From Clavibacter michiganensis subsp. insidiosus (GTDB lineage Bacteria; Actinomycetota; Actinomycetes; Actinomycetales; Microbacteriaceae), in the NCBI RefSeq assembly GCF_002240565.1, contig NZ_MZMO01000001.1:2356001-2420000 (forward strand): 64,000 bases of DNA, given 5' to 3'. Below the pieces are notes generated by a model that made no database searches, was not told the origin of the DNA, and saw only the letters and a list, made by a program, of their open reading frames with translations. Shown here piece by piece: positions 15,829-24,343 of the stretch. Every line of letters begins with the position of its first letter. Position 1 is the stretch's first letter. Position numbers and translations under genes: made by a program.

Positions 15829-16461
15829 GTGTCCGACCAGGAGACCGGGTGGAAGTTCGCCGAGGATGTCGTCGTGGAGGACGAGCACATCGCCCTGGCG
15901 CGCCAGCACTCCCGCGAGCTCGGCATCGAAGCCGTCTCCCCCGCCGTCGGCGCGCAGCTCTCGCTCCTGGCCGCGGCCACGCGCGCCACCAGCGTCATCG
16001 AGATCGGCACGGGCGCCGGCGTCTCGGGCCTCTGCATCTTCCGCGGCGCGCCGCGGGCGGTGCTCACCAGCATCGACCTGGAGTTCGACCACCAGCAGGC
16101 CGCGCGCGAGATCCTCGCGGACGCCGAGGTGCCCGCCAACCGCGTGCGCCTCATCACGGGTCGCGCGCTCGACGTGCTGCCGCGCATGAGCGACGCGAGC
16201 TACGACCTCGTGCTCGTGGACGCGGATCCCGCCCAGGTCATCGAGTACGTCGAGCACGGCTTGCGCCTCGCCCGCACGGGCGGCCTGGTGCTCGTGCCGC
16301 ACGCCCTCTGGCGCGGCCGCGTGCAGAACCCGGCGGCGCGCGACGCGCAGACGGCGGCGTTCCGCACGCTCGTGCAGGAGACCGCGGGCTCCGGCGCGGT
16401 CGTGGCGTCGCTCTCGCCCGCCGGCGACGGCCTGCTGCAGATCGCCAAGACCGGGCGCTGA
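15829..16461 (+). CDS. class I SAM-dependent O-methyltransferase
   Basis: A 210-residue methyltransferase of the small-molecule (catechol/caffeoyl-CoA-like) O-methyltransferase family. The SAM-binding motif VIEIGTGAGVSGL (about 60-72), the acidic ribose-binding residue after strand 2 (SIDLEF) and the LVLVDADP metal/substrate segment (about 126-133) are visible. The GTG start has a purine-rich ribosome binding site (GGAAGAGGGAGG). Substrate unknown. It corresponds by position to Rv1220c near tatB in Mycobacterium (from memory). It is monocistronic and followed by a strong hairpin. Confidence 0.88.
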   Translation: MSDQETGWKFAEDVVVEDEHIALARQHSRELGIEAVSPAVGAQLSLLAAATRATSVIEIGTGAGVSGLCIFRGAPRAVLTSIDLEFDHQQAAREILADAEVPANRVRLITGRALDVLPRMSDASYDLVLVDADPAQVIEYVEHGLRLARTGGLVLVPHALWRGRVQNPAARDAQTAAFRTLVQETAGSGAVVASLSPAGDGLLQIAKTGR

Positions 16462-16513
16462 CCGCCGCGGCGCGTCCGTCGTGCGAGCCCCGGACGGGCA
16501 CCCCCGCGCACAG

Positions 16514-16548
16514 CACCGCCCGCCCCGTCGTCGACGGGGCGGGCGGTG
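16514..16548. terminator. hairpin terminator between O-methyltransferase and DUF3117 genes
   Basis: A perfect 16-bp inverted repeat (CACCGCCCGCCCCGTC and complement) with a 3-nt loop lies between two convergent genes. Confidence 0.88.
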
Positions 16549-16567
16549 TCGCGTGGTGCGGTCTCGA

Positions 16568-16741
16568 CTAGCTCGCGCTGGTCACCGCGGCGAGGGCGTC
16601 GTGAAGCTCCTTCGCTTCGGCGTCGTTGACGGAGACGACGAGTCGTCCGCCTCCCTCCAAGGGCACGCGCACGATGATGAGCCTGCCCTCCTTCACGGCC
16701 TCCATCGGTCCGTCGCCGGTCCTGGGCTTCATGGCTGCCAT
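16568..16741 (-). CDS. DUF3117 family protein
   Basis: A 57-residue protein that begins MAAMKPRTGDGP and contains RVPLEGGGRLVVSV, the hallmarks of the actinobacterial DUF3117 family. It is probably a small beta-rich cytosolic protein; its function is unknown. ATG 16741 is preferred to an upstream ATG because it has the ribosome binding site AAAGGGGAG and matches the family start. Its promoter region holds a GATAAT hexamer and a 17-bp G run on this strand. In Mycobacterium the homologue lies near tag and dapE (Rv1211, from memory), which agrees with this neighbourhood. Confidence 0.9.
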   Translation of the reverse strand: MAAMKPRTGDGPMEAVKEGRLIIVRVPLEGGGRLVVSVNDAEAKELHDALAAVTSAS

Positions 16742-16769
16742 TCGGCTCCCCTTTCGTGGATGTGCATCC

Positions 16770-16775
16770 ATTATC
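16770..16775 (-). promoter_or_regulatory. -10 hexamer GATAAT upstream of DUF3117 gene
   Basis: GATAAT lies 28 bases before the ATG, leaving a leader of about 22 nt with a ribosome binding site. Seventeen bases further upstream the -35 position falls inside the homopolymeric G tract. Confidence 0.5.
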
Positions 16776-16788
16776 CCGCATGGACACG

Positions 16789-16805
16789 CCCCCCCCCCCC
16801 CCCCC
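16789..16805. repeat. 17-bp homopolymeric C:G tract
   Basis: Seventeen consecutive C (G on the minus strand) sit in the promoter region of the DUF3117 gene, covering the place of a -35 box. Tracts of this length slip during replication in other bacteria and can switch expression; the length in this assembly may therefore be uncertain. Confidence 0.9.
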
Positions 16806-16899
16806 GATGAACGCGCGCCTCCGTGCTACGCCCCGCACGCCCCCGTCCGGCGGTGGAGGGGGCGCGGCGGGGACGTCGCCGGGCATCGCGGGGACCGGG

Positions 16900-18132
16900 T
16901 CACGGCGGCGTCCAGTCGCCCGCCGTCGCCCGCCAGAAGACGTCGATCCAGATCCACTGGCCCACGACCAGGGCGACGACGACGGCGACGCGGTACGCGC
17001 GCGACCGCGGCACGGCGAGCGCCCCGGCCAGCGGGATCATGGGCAGCAGGAGGCGGAAGACGCTCGACTGCGGGAAGAAGACCGCGAAGAGGTAGATGCC
17101 GTAGGACGCGATCCAGATGCGGAGGTCGGGGCCGAGCGCGCGCACCGAGGGGCGGAGCAGGATCAGGACGAAGGCCGCCACGGCGAGGAGCACGGCGATC
17201 GCGCCGGCGACCCCGCCGACCCAGAAGTCGCCGGCGTCGAACCACGCCTCGAAGGGCACGAGGTGGCGGTAGCCGACGTACGCCGCGCGCCAGGAGAGCT
17301 CCGTGTCGGTGTACGCCGTGAACGAGCCCGTCCGGATCCCGGCGATCACCGGCCATGCCGCCCCGGCGGCCACGGACGCGGTGGTCGCGAGCACGAGCCG
17401 GGCGCGCTCCGCGGTCGGGAACGGATCGCGGCGCGCTGTCGCGATGCGGTGTGCGCCGTGCAGCACCAGCGCCAGCGCGAAGGCGAGGCCGAGGGGGCGG
17501 GTGAACGCCATGACCACCACGACCGGCGCGAGGAGCACGTAGCGCCGCTCGACCAGGAGCAGCAGGGCGATGAGGAGCACGAGCGTCTGCAGGCTCTCGG
17601 CGTACGCGATCTGGAAGAGCGGCGAGACCGGGGCGACGCAGACGATGACCACCGCGGTGAGGGTGGACGACGGCGAGAGGAAGCGCGACAGCAGCCGGTG
17701 CAGCACGAGCACGGCGCCCCCGCCGGCGAGCACCGAGACCGTGACGGCGGCCACGTCGAAGGGCGCGCCCGTCGCGTCCTGGATGGCGCGCACGATCGCG
17801 GGGTAGACCGGGAGGAAGGCCCACGGGTTCGACTGCACGTGGCCCGCGGCGTCGACGGGGAGCACGGTCGGGTAGCCGAAGGTCGCGATGTCGCGGTACC
17901 AGCCGGCGTCCCAGAAGGTGGCGTACTGCAGGTAGGAGGGCGACGCGGGGGCCCACGGCGTGCGGATCTGGCTCCGCGCCGAGACGAGCATGAGCACGGT
18001 CGTGAGGACGCGGCTCAGGGCGTAGACGCCGAGGACCGCCGCCCACCAGGGCAGGCGGCCGGCGGGGCGGGCGCCAGGCAGGTCGAGCCGCGCCGGGCGC
18101 CCGACCGACCGGGTCAGCGCGCCGTCAGCCAC
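16900..18132 (-). CDS. GT-C fold glycosyltransferase-like membrane protein (PIG-V/Gpi18-like)
   Basis: A 410-residue polytopic membrane protein with about ten hydrophobic segments. The first loop contains FWDAGWYRDIATFGYP, similar to the WD-x-WY motif of Gpi18/PIG-V mannosyltransferases, where the Asp is catalytic. It may transfer mannose from a polyprenyl carrier onto a lipid or protein outside the membrane; acceptor and donor are inference. The GTG at 18132 overlaps the 3' end of dapE by 19 bp, so it probably belongs to the dapE transcript. Most of the C-terminal half is unremarkable membrane helix. No other start gives a better fit. Confidence 0.75.
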   Translation of the reverse strand: MADGALTRSVGRPARLDLPGARPAGRLPWWAAVLGVYALSRVLTTVLMLVSARSQIRTPWAPASPSYLQYATFWDAGWYRDIATFGYPTVLPVDAAGHVQSNPWAFLPVYPAIVRAIQDATGAPFDVAAVTVSVLAGGGAVLVLHRLLSRFLSPSSTLTAVVIVCVAPVSPLFQIAYAESLQTLVLLIALLLLVERRYVLLAPVVVVMAFTRPLGLAFALALVLHGAHRIATARRDPFPTAERARLVLATTASVAAGAAWPVIAGIRTGSFTAYTDTELSWRAAYVGYRHLVPFEAWFDAGDFWVGGVAGAIAVLLAVAAFVLILLRPSVRALGPDLRIWIASYGIYLFAVFFPQSSVFRLLLPMIPLAGALAVPRSRAYRVAVVVALVVGQWIWIDVFWRATAGDWTPP

Positions 18133-19211
18133 GCCCGGAGGCCGCGCTCGCACGACGTGATATGGGCGACGTCGACGCGCTCGTCGTCGTGGTGGGCGAG
18201 GAGCGGATCCCCCGGGCCGTAGTTCACGGCCGGGACGCCCAGCGCGCTGAAGCGGGCGACGTCGGTCCAGCCGTACTTGGGACGCGCCTCGCCGCCGACA
18301 GCCGCGAGGAAGGGCTGCGCGATCTCGGCGTCGAGGCCGGGACGGGCGCCCTCCGCGAGGTCGACGACCGTGACCTCGAAGCCCGGGAAGAGGCTCGTGA
18401 CGTGCTCCACGGCCTCGGCGCCGGATCGGCTCGGGGCGAAGCGGTAGTTGACGTGCACCATGGCCTCGTCGGGGATGACGTTGCCCGCGATGCCGCCGGA
18501 GACGCCGACGGCGTTGAGGCCCTCGCGGTAGACGAGCCCGTCGACCTCGACCTCGCGCGCCTCGTAGGCGGCCAGGGTGTCCAGCACGGGGGCGATGCGG
18601 TGGATCGCGTTGTCGCCCACCCAGGAGCGGGCCGAGTGCGAGCGCTTCCCGAACGCCCGCACCTCGACGCGGAGGTTGCCGTTGCAGCCGCCCTCGATCT
18701 CCGCGCGGGTCGGCTCGCCGAGGATCGCGAAGTCGCCCTCGAGCAGGTCGGGGCGGGTGCGGGCGAGGCGGCCGAGCCCGTTGAGGCTGTCGGAGACCTC
18801 CTCGTGGTCGTACCAGATCCAGGTGATGTCGAAGGCGGGATCCACGAGCTCGGCGGCCAGCACGAGCTGCACGGCGACACCCGCCTTCATGTCGACGGTG
18901 CCGCGGCCCCAGAGGTACTCGACCCCGCCGTCGTGCTCGGTGCGCGTGGGCAGGTTGCGGTTGAGCGGGACGGTGTCGATGTGGCCGGCGATGACGACGC
19001 GACGGTCGCGGCCGAGGTGCGTACGGGCGACGATCGCGTCGCCGTCGCGCTCCAGCTGGAGGTGCGCGCACCCGGCGAGCGCCCGCTCGATGGCGTCCGC
19101 GAGGGCGCCCTCGTCGCCGGAGACCGACTCGATGTCGCAGATCGCGCGGGTGACCTCCACGCTCCCCGCGGTGAGGTCCAGCTCGGGCACGGGAGGCGTC
19201 TCGGTCGGCAT
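18114..19211 (-). CDS. dapE: succinyl-diaminopimelate desuccinylase
   Basis: A 365-residue M20 metallohydrolase that releases succinate from N-succinyl-LL-diaminopimelate in lysine and cell-wall precursor synthesis. Visible zinc and catalytic motifs are AGHIDTVP (about 71-78), GRGTVDMKAG (about 104-113), DHEE (about 136), GEPT, and HHDDE near the C-terminus. ATG 19211 is chosen over ATG 19220 because the latter overlaps the -10 hexamer TAGGAT and could not be in the mRNA. It is divergent from dapD, the enzyme two steps earlier in the same pathway, with only 80 bp between. Confidence 0.93.
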   Translation of the reverse strand: MPTETPPVPELDLTAGSVEVTRAICDIESVSGDEGALADAIERALAGCAHLQLERDGDAIVARTHLGRDRRVVIAGHIDTVPLNRNLPTRTEHDGGVEYLWGRGTVDMKAGVAVQLVLAAELVDPAFDITWIWYDHEEVSDSLNGLGRLARTRPDLLEGDFAILGEPTRAEIEGGCNGNLRVEVRAFGKRSHSARSWVGDNAIHRIAPVLDTLAAYEAREVEVDGLVYREGLNAVGVSGGIAGNVIPDEAMVHVNYRFAPSRSGAEAVEHVTSLFPGFEVTVVDLAEGARPGLDAEIAQPFLAAVGGEARPKYGWTDVARFSALGVPAVNYGPGDPLLAHHDDERVDVAHITSCERGLRAWLTAR

Positions 19212-19218
19212 GCGAGAC

Positions 19219-19224
19219 ATCCTA
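19219..19224 (-). promoter_or_regulatory. -10 hexamer TAGGAT, leaderless dapE
   Basis: TAGGAT ends seven bases before ATG 19211 and overlaps the first potential ATG (19220), which decides the start in favour of 19211. Confidence 0.55.
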
Positions 19225-19279
19225 GGTCGGCGCCTGGGCGCGGTCCTGGGGAGGACCCGGGACGGCCCGCGGCGATCGG

Positions 19280-19285
19280 TACGCT
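19280..19285 (+). promoter_or_regulatory. -10 hexamer TACGCT, leaderless dapD
   Basis: TACGCT ends six bases before ATG 19292. It and the dapE hexamer are 55 bp apart in opposite directions, a compact divergent promoter pair. Confidence 0.5.
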
Positions 19286-19291
19286 GGCCGC

Positions 19292-20290
19292 ATGGCCTCC
19301 CCCGCTCCGACCCCGTCCGCCGCGCCCGCCTCCTCCCCCGCCTCCGGATCCGCCTGGGGCTACGGGCTCGCGACCGTCGCCTCCGACGGCACCGTGCTCG
19401 ACACCTGGTTCCCCGCGCCCGAGCTCGGACCGCTGCCGGCCGGCCGCGACCGCTGGATCGCGCCGGCCGGGATCGAGGAGCTCGCGGTGGCCGACCCGCG
19501 CCGCGGCGTCACGGTCGACATCGTCACCGTCGAGATCGACCTGCAGACGCCGCCCGCGTCGACGCCCGACGCCTACCTGCGGCTGCACCTGCTCAGCCAC
19601 CTGCTCGTGGCGCCGAACACGCTGAACCTCGACGGGATCTTCGGCCAGCTCCCCATCGTCGTCTGGACCAACGCCGGGCCCGTGCACCCCGACGACTTCG
19701 ACCGGCTGCGGCCCTCGCTCCAGCGGGCGGGCATCGCCGCGCACGGCGTGGACAAGTTCCCGCGCCTGCTCGACTACGTCACGCCCGACCGCGTGCGCAT
19801 CGCCGACGCCTCGCGCGTCCGCCTCGGAGCCCACCTCGCGCCCGGCACCACCGTCATGCACGAGGGCTTCGTCAACTTCAACTCCGGCACGCTCGGCTCC
19901 TCGATGGTCGAGGGCCGGATCACGCAGGGCGTCGTCGTGGGCGACGGCTCGGACGTCGGCGGCGGCGCCTCCATCATGGGCACGCTCTCGGGCGGCGGCA
20001 CGCAGCGCGTCGTGATCGGCGAGCGGGCGCTCCTCGGGGCGAACTCGGGCGTCGGCATCTCGATCGGCGACGACAGCGCCGTGGAGGCCGGGCTCTACGT
20101 CACGGCCGGCACCAAGGTCCGGCTCGCGGGCGAGGCGCCGGGCCCGGACGGGACCGTGCCGCAGGTGAAGGCCGTCGAGCTCTCCGGCCGGCCCGGGATC
20201 CTGTTCCGCCGCAACTCGCTCACGGGCGCCGTGGAGGCGGTCCCGCGGCGCGGCGGCGGGTCGATCCTCAACGACGCGCTGCACGCGTAG
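19292..20290 (+). CDS. dapD: tetrahydrodipicolinate N-succinyltransferase
   Basis: A 332-residue acyltransferase of the actinobacterial DapD type, which adds succinyl from succinyl-CoA to tetrahydrodipicolinate. The middle and C-terminal half carry left-handed beta-helix hexapeptide repeats, including [34 protein letters not shown] and [16 protein letters not shown]. The N-terminal ~20 residues are low complexity. Homotrimeric and cytosolic by family. It is leaderless and divergent from dapE. Downstream it is convergent with the PP2C gene, and a short hairpin lies in between. Confidence 0.94.
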   Translation: MASPAPTPSAAPASSPASGSAWGYGLATVASDGTVLDTWFPAPELGPLPAGRDRWIAPAGIEELAVADPRRGVTVDIVTVEIDLQTPPASTPDAYLRLHLLSHLLVAPNTLNLDGIFGQLPIVVWTNAGPVHPDDFDRLRPSLQRAGIAAHGVDKFPRLLDYVTPDRVRIADASRVRLGAHLAPGTTVMHEGFVNFNSGTLGSSMVEGRITQGVVVGDGSDVGGGASIMGTLSGGGTQRVVIGERALLGANSGVGISIGDDSAVEAGLYVTAGTKVRLAGEAPGPDGTVPQVKAVELSGRPGILFRRNSLTGAVEAVPRRGGGSILNDALHA

Positions 20291-20303
20291 CGCGGGTCGC
20301 AGC

Positions 20304-20320
20304 CGCCGGGCCGCCCGGCG
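20304..20320. terminator. short hairpin between dapD and PP2C genes
   Basis: A 7-bp all-but-perfectly GC stem (CGCCGGG and complement) with a CCG loop lies between convergent genes. It is short, so the terminator call is tentative. Confidence 0.4.
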
Positions 20321-20342
20321 ACTCGGCTGCCCGGCACCCGGG

Positions 20343-21179
20343 TCAGCGGCGCAGGCCGCGGCGGCGGGGCGGCTCGGGCGCGTCCGCGGCCGGGTCGATC
20401 CGCAGGACGTCGACCACGACGGCCGTCACGTTGTCGCGGCCGCCGCTCTCCAGCGCGTGCACGACCAGGTCGCGCACCGCCGTCGCCGCGTCGTCGGCGC
20501 GCAGCAGGTGCCCGCGGATCTCGGCGTCGGCCAGCTCCTTGGTCAGCCCGTCGGAGCAGACCAGCAGCCGCAGCCGCGCGGTCACGGGCAGCAACCAGTA
20601 GTCCGCCTCGGCGGCGTCGCCCACGCCCACGGCCCGGGTGATGATGTTGCCGTCCGGGTGCCGGTCGGCCTGCGCGCGCGTGATGCGGCCGGCGTCCACC
20701 ATCTCCTGCACGACGGAGTGGTCGACGGTGACCTGCTCGAGCACGTCGCCGCGGAGCTGGTAGACCCGCGAGTCGCCGACGTTGAAGACGGCCCAGTAGG
20801 GACGGTCGGACACCAGGGTGAGGCACGCCCCCGTGACGGTCGTGCCCGCGTGCAGCTCGAGGTCCCCGGTCTCCTCGCGGATGTCGCCGACGGCCAGGTC
20901 GAGCGCCGGCTCCACGCCCTCGGGATCCGCGAACCCGGACTCGGCGCGCTCCTGCTCCTCGGCGAGGCGGCGGATGACGGCGTCGCTGGCAACGTCGCCG
21001 GCGGCGTGCCCGCCCATGCCGTCCGCCACCGCGAAGTACGGGACGGCCGCGAGCACGCTGTCCTCGTTGTGGTCGCGGCGGAGGCCGCGGTCGGTCATGG
21101 ACGCCCAGCCGAGCACGAGCGTGCGGCCGTCGGGCAGGGCGAGGGAGGTCTCGGCGACGTCCGCTCCGATGGCGGTCAT
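20343..21179 (-). CDS. PP2C-family protein serine/threonine phosphatase
   Basis: A 278-residue PPM phosphatase with the classic metal motifs: RRDHNEDS (about 34-41), VADGMGGHAAGD (about 52-63), GDSRVY (about 135), CSDGLT (about 190) and GGRDNVTAV (about 248). It removes phosphate from Ser/Thr in the cytosol. Its ATG overlaps the stop of the upstream FHA gene (ATGA), so both are made together; FHA proteins bind phosphothreonine. No Ser/Thr kinase gene is in the window. The protein is like PstP without the transmembrane and extracellular part. Confidence 0.92.
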   Translation of the reverse strand: MTAIGADVAETSLALPDGRTLVLGWASMTDRGLRRDHNEDSVLAAVPYFAVADGMGGHAAGDVASDAVIRRLAEEQERAESGFADPEGVEPALDLAVGDIREETGDLELHAGTTVTGACLTLVSDRPYWAVFNVGDSRVYQLRGDVLEQVTVDHSVVQEMVDAGRITRAQADRHPDGNIITRAVGVGDAAEADYWLLPVTARLRLLVCSDGLTKELADAEIRGHLLRADDAATAVRDLVVHALESGGRDNVTAVVVDVLRIDPAADAPEPPRRRGLRR

Positions 21180-22291
21180 CGGGCGGACAGGATCTCGAGG
21201 ACGACGCCGTCGCCGATGTCGATGCGCGTGCCGGGCACGACCACGAGCGACTCCCCCGGGCGGAGCGCGAGGCGCTCGGCGCCGGGGACGAGCACCACGG
21301 TGCCGTTCGTGGAGTCGAGGTCGGTCACGACGACGACGCCGGAGTCCTGCCGGAGCCCGAGGTGCGTGCCGGAGATCTCGCCGAGCGGGGAGGGCACGGT
21401 CACCAGCCGCGGTGCGACGCCCCGGACGACGCGCGGCGGCCGGGGGCGGCGGCCGACGATGGCGGGCGCGTCGAGGGGGATCCGGTCGGGAGCATCCGCG
21501 TCGACGTGCGGCACCCCGTCGCGCCGGACGCGGAAGGCGTGGACGACGCGCGGGGCGGCCTCCTCCTCGCCTGCGGGCGGCACGGCCGGCATGGCTACGG
21601 TGGGCACGCCGGCGGACCCGGCGCGGGCGGCGGCGTCCTCGCGGGCCTGGGATCCCTCCGATCGCCCGCCCGGATCCGCCGGCCCGTCGAGGACGGTGGC
21701 GACCAGGCCGGGATCCACGGGAGGCGGGGAGACGCGACGCGCGGCGTCGGCGACGGCGACGGCGCGGGGGTGCGCCTCCGCGCCCGCCGGGTCGTCGGAT
21801 CGCGCGTCGCGGAGGCGCCAGCGCACGGCGTCGGTGGCGACGACGCCCGCCGTGAGCGGCAGGCCGTCCGTCCGGCTCGCGGTCGCGCTCGCCTCGGCGT
21901 CCGCCCGCCCGGTCCGGTACGCCCGCACCCGGTCGAGCGTGGCCAGGTAGAAGGGCTGGGCCTGTCGCGCGTCCACCCGTCGGGGACCCGCGGTCCCGTC
22001 GACGTCCACCACGGCGTCGCCCCGCAGCACCACCTGGAGGCGCGTGCCCTCAGGCCCGGCGACCTCGTGCACGAGCACGGCGAAGGACGCGACCTCGTCG
22101 GCGCCCCGCAGCGGCAGCGCCGCGACGAGCGCCTCCGCCGTGACGGCCGGATCCGCGACCGCGCGCCAGAGGCCGTCGACGACCGGCGTCGGGGCGCCCG
22201 CGGGCAGGAGCACGACGGCGTGGGGCGTGACGACCGCGATGCCGGACGATCCCGCGCCGGCGGGAGAGGAACGGTGGGAGCCCTCGCTCAC
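21176..22291 (-). CDS. FHA domain protein
   Basis: A 371-residue protein with a C-terminal FHA domain (about 285-368) that should bind phosphothreonine peptides: EISGTHLGL (Ser and His contacts) and DLDSTNGT are in place. The N-terminal ~280 residues are Ala/Pro/Arg-rich with no recognised domain. The ATG lies about 78 bases after a TAGGAT hexamer, so this gene has a leader, unlike many here. The four-base overlap with the PP2C gene implies a shared signalling role, for example control of cell-wall synthesis as for related FHA proteins; the partner kinase is not seen. Confidence 0.85.
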   Translation of the reverse strand: MSEGSHRSSPAGAGSSGIAVVTPHAVVLLPAGAPTPVVDGLWRAVADPAVTAEALVAALPLRGADEVASFAVLVHEVAGPEGTRLQVVLRGDAVVDVDGTAGPRRVDARQAQPFYLATLDRVRAYRTGRADAEASATASRTDGLPLTAGVVATDAVRWRLRDARSDDPAGAEAHPRAVAVADAARRVSPPPVDPGLVATVLDGPADPGGRSEGSQAREDAAARAGSAGVPTVAMPAVPPAGEEEAAPRVVHAFRVRRDGVPHVDADAPDRIPLDAPAIVGRRPRPPRVVRGVAPRLVTVPSPLGEISGTHLGLRQDSGVVVVTDLDSTNGTVVLVPGAERLALRPGESLVVVPGTRIDIGDGVVLEILSAR

Positions 22292-22369
22292 GTCATCGGC
22301 TCCATCGAGGGTCGGCGCCCGGTCGGGCGGTCGGCGCCGGGCCTCGGGCGGCCGGACGCGCTGACAGGG

Positions 22370-22375
22370 ATCCTA
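22370..22375 (-). promoter_or_regulatory. -10 hexamer TAGGAT, promoter of FHA-PP2C operon
   Basis: TAGGAT lies 78 bases before the ATG at 22291, giving a leader of about 70 nt. The 145 bp on to the Lrp gene holds no gene. Confidence 0.45.
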
Positions 22376-22520
22376 TCGCGCGGGCGCGCCGCACCAGAGG
22401 GCTGCGCCGTCCCTCGGACAGCGGCCCATCGCGGACCCGGGAGGGGCATCCGGCCCGTCGTGGTGGCCCGCCGGCGCGGATCCGGTTGCCCGGCCTCCGC
22501 CGGACTGCCATGCTCGGAGG

Positions 22521-23000
22521 ATGAGCACGCCGCAGCGCCCCTCCGCCCGCGGGCTCCCCGTCGACGCCATCTCCCGCTCCATCGTCGACCAGCTGCGGGA
22601 GGACGGGCGCCGGTCGTACGCCGAGATCGGCAAGGCCGTCGGCCTCAGCGAGGCCGCCGTCCGGCAGCGCGTGCAGAAGCTCACCGACGCGGGCGTGATC
22701 CGCATCGTCGCGCTCACCGACCCGCAGCAGCTCGGCCTCACCCGGCAGGCGATGATCGGCGTCACCGTGAGCGGCGACGTGCGCGTGGTCGCCGACGCCC
22801 TCGCGGACATCCCGGCTGTCGACTACGTGGTGATGACGGCGGGCACGTTCGACCTCCTCGCCGAGGTGGTCTGCGAGGACGACGAGGAGCTCGTCGAGCT
22901 GCTCAACGCCCGGATCCGGGCGCTGGACGGCGTCGTGAGCACGGAGACGTTCGTGTACCTGAAGGTCCACACGCAGGACGGGCACGGGCGCTCCCGGTGA
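22521..23000 (+). CDS. Lrp/AsnC-family transcriptional regulator
   Basis: A 159-residue regulator with an N-terminal helix-turn-helix (about 20-60, YAEIGKAVGLSEAAVRQRVQ) and a C-terminal RAM/AsnC ligand domain (about 70-150, VTVSGDVRVVADALADIP). Such proteins usually sense an amino acid and form octamers. No amino-acid transport or catabolic gene is next to it, so its target is unknown. The next gene, ogt, follows on the same strand after 107 bp with its own promoter. The start is ATG 22521; the GGAGG directly before it is too close for a normal ribosome binding site. Confidence 0.88.
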   Translation: MSTPQRPSARGLPVDAISRSIVDQLREDGRRSYAEIGKAVGLSEAAVRQRVQKLTDAGVIRIVALTDPQQLGLTRQAMIGVTVSGDVRVVADALADIPAVDYVVMTAGTFDLLAEVVCEDDEELVELLNARIRALDGVVSTETFVYLKVHTQDGHGRSR

Positions 23001-23095
23001 CGGCGGCGCGCTCCTCCGCCTCCTCCCCCGACGGCGACTCCCGCCGCCCCCTCCCCCGACCCGGCGGGCGCCGGCGCGATCCGCACGGCCCGTCG

Positions 23096-23101
23096 TACGT
23101 T
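23096..23101 (+). promoter_or_regulatory. -10 hexamer TACGTT, leaderless ogt
   Basis: TACGTT ends six bases before ATG 23108 and supports that start. No -35 box is recognisable. Confidence 0.5.
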
Positions 23102-23107
23102 CCCCGC

Positions 23108-23728
23108 ATGACCCCCGCCTCCGCTCCCGCCGCCGCCCCCGCGCGTCGGACCACTCCCCCTGCTCCCGTCCTCCGTCCGCCGTCCCCCGCCCTCGACGCC
23201 GATCCGCGCCGTCCGCTCCCGCCCGCCGCGGGCCTCCTGCCCGTGGGCGCCGCGCTCCTCCGGATCCCGTCCCCCGTGGGCCGGCTGGAGCTCGTCGCCG
23301 AGGGCGACCGGGTCGTGGCCGTCTCCATCGCGACCGCGGGCGTCCTGCCGCTCGACCACCTGGACGACCGGCCGAGCCCCGTCCTCGCGGAGACGGCACG
23401 ACAGCTGGACGAGCACTTCGCCGGTCGCCGCACGTCGTTCGACGTCCCGGTGCGGCTGACGGGCACGCCGTTCCAGGTCGCGGTCTGGGAGGCGCTCGCC
23501 CGCGTGCCCCACGGCGGCGTCACGACGTACGGCGCCCTCGCGCAGGCGGCGGGGCGTCCCGGCGGGGCGCGCGCGGTGGGCGGCGCCGTCGGCGCCAACC
23601 GGCTCTGCATCCTCGTCCCCTGCCATCGCGTGCTCGGCTCCGACGGGCGCGTGACCGGCTTCAGCGCGGGCGACGGGGTCGCCACGAAGGTCCGGCTGCT
23701 CGCGCTCGAGGGCTCGGTGCTGTCGTGA
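23108..23728 (+). CDS. ogt: methylated-DNA-[protein]-cysteine S-methyltransferase
   Basis: A 206-residue O6-alkylguanine-DNA alkyltransferase. The acceptor Cys lies in the conserved PCHRV (about residue 177), preceded by the helix-turn-helix-like DNA-binding part (TPFQVAVWEALARVPHG, Arg finger in GGARAVGGAVGANR). The N-terminal ~40 residues are Pro/Ala-rich and probably flexible. It repairs O6-methylguanine by self-methylation and is used up. The stop overlaps the GTG of tag (GTGA), forming a two-gene alkylation-repair operon. No Ada-type sensor domain is present, so expression may be constitutive. Confidence 0.93.
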   Translation: MTPASAPAAAPARRTTPPAPVLRPPSPALDADPRRPLPPAAGLLPVGAALLRIPSPVGRLELVAEGDRVVAVSIATAGVLPLDHLDDRPSPVLAETARQLDEHFAGRRTSFDVPVRLTGTPFQVAVWEALARVPHGGVTTYGALAQAAGRPGGARAVGGAVGANRLCILVPCHRVLGSDGRVTGFSAGDGVATKVRLLALEGSVLS

Positions 23729-24318
23729 CGCGGGCGTCGCTCGTGCACGGCGAGGACGGCCTCGCGCGCTGCGCCTGGTCCGCGGCCGACGCGGAGTACC
23801 GCAGGTACCACGACGGGGAGTGGGGTCGCCCGCTGCACGGCGATCGTCCGCTGTTCGAGAAGCTGTGCCTCGAGGGCTTCCAGGCGGGGCTGTCGTGGAT
23901 CACCATCCTCCGCAAGCGCCCGCGATTCCGGGAGGTGTTCCACGGCTTCGACGTCGACGCGGTCGCCGCCATGGACGAGGACGACGTCGAGCGGCTGATG
24001 GGCGACGCCGGGATCATCCGCAACCGCGCCAAGATCCTCGCGGCCGTCGGCAACGCGCGCGCGGTCCGGGCCCTCGTCGACGAGCGCGGGGAGGGAACGC
24101 TCGACCGGATGATCTGGGCGCACGCCGCCGATCCCCGGGGCCGGCCGCGCCCGACCACGGCCGACGAGATCCCGGCCGTCACGGTGGAGTCCACCGCCCT
24201 CAGCCGCGAGCTGAAGGCGCACGGCCTCCGCTTCGTGGGTCCCACCACCGTCTACGCGCTCATGCAGTCCTCGGGGCTCGTCGACGACCACGTGGTCGGG
24301 TGCCACCGCGCCGCCTGA
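23725..24318 (+). CDS. tag: DNA-3-methyladenine glycosylase I
   Basis: A 197-residue base-excision glycosylase of the Tag family. The N-terminal ARCAWSAADAEYRRYHDGEW segment, FEKLCLEGFQAGLSWITILRKR and the C-terminal VGPTTVYALMQSSG...GCH are family signatures; Cys17-like, His and the C-terminal His/Cys form the zinc snap. It removes 3-methyladenine, a replication-blocking lesion. The GTG start overlaps the ogt stop (GTGA), so the two repair enzymes are translated together. The family normally starts M-x-R-C-x-W; the ~15 residues before fit well, so the start is likely right. Confidence 0.93.
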   Translation: MTRASLVHGEDGLARCAWSAADAEYRRYHDGEWGRPLHGDRPLFEKLCLEGFQAGLSWITILRKRPRFREVFHGFDVDAVAAMDEDDVERLMGDAGIIRNRAKILAAVGNARAVRALVDERGEGTLDRMIWAHAADPRGRPRPTTADEIPAVTVESTALSRELKAHGLRFVGPTTVYALMQSSGLVDDHVVGCHRAA

Positions 24319-24343
24319 CCCCCGAGCGCGGCCGGCGGCACCG

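Noticed and set aside
24319..24343. A terminator between tag and yaaA
   Set aside because: Only 25 bp and no inverted repeat; the two genes are convergent.
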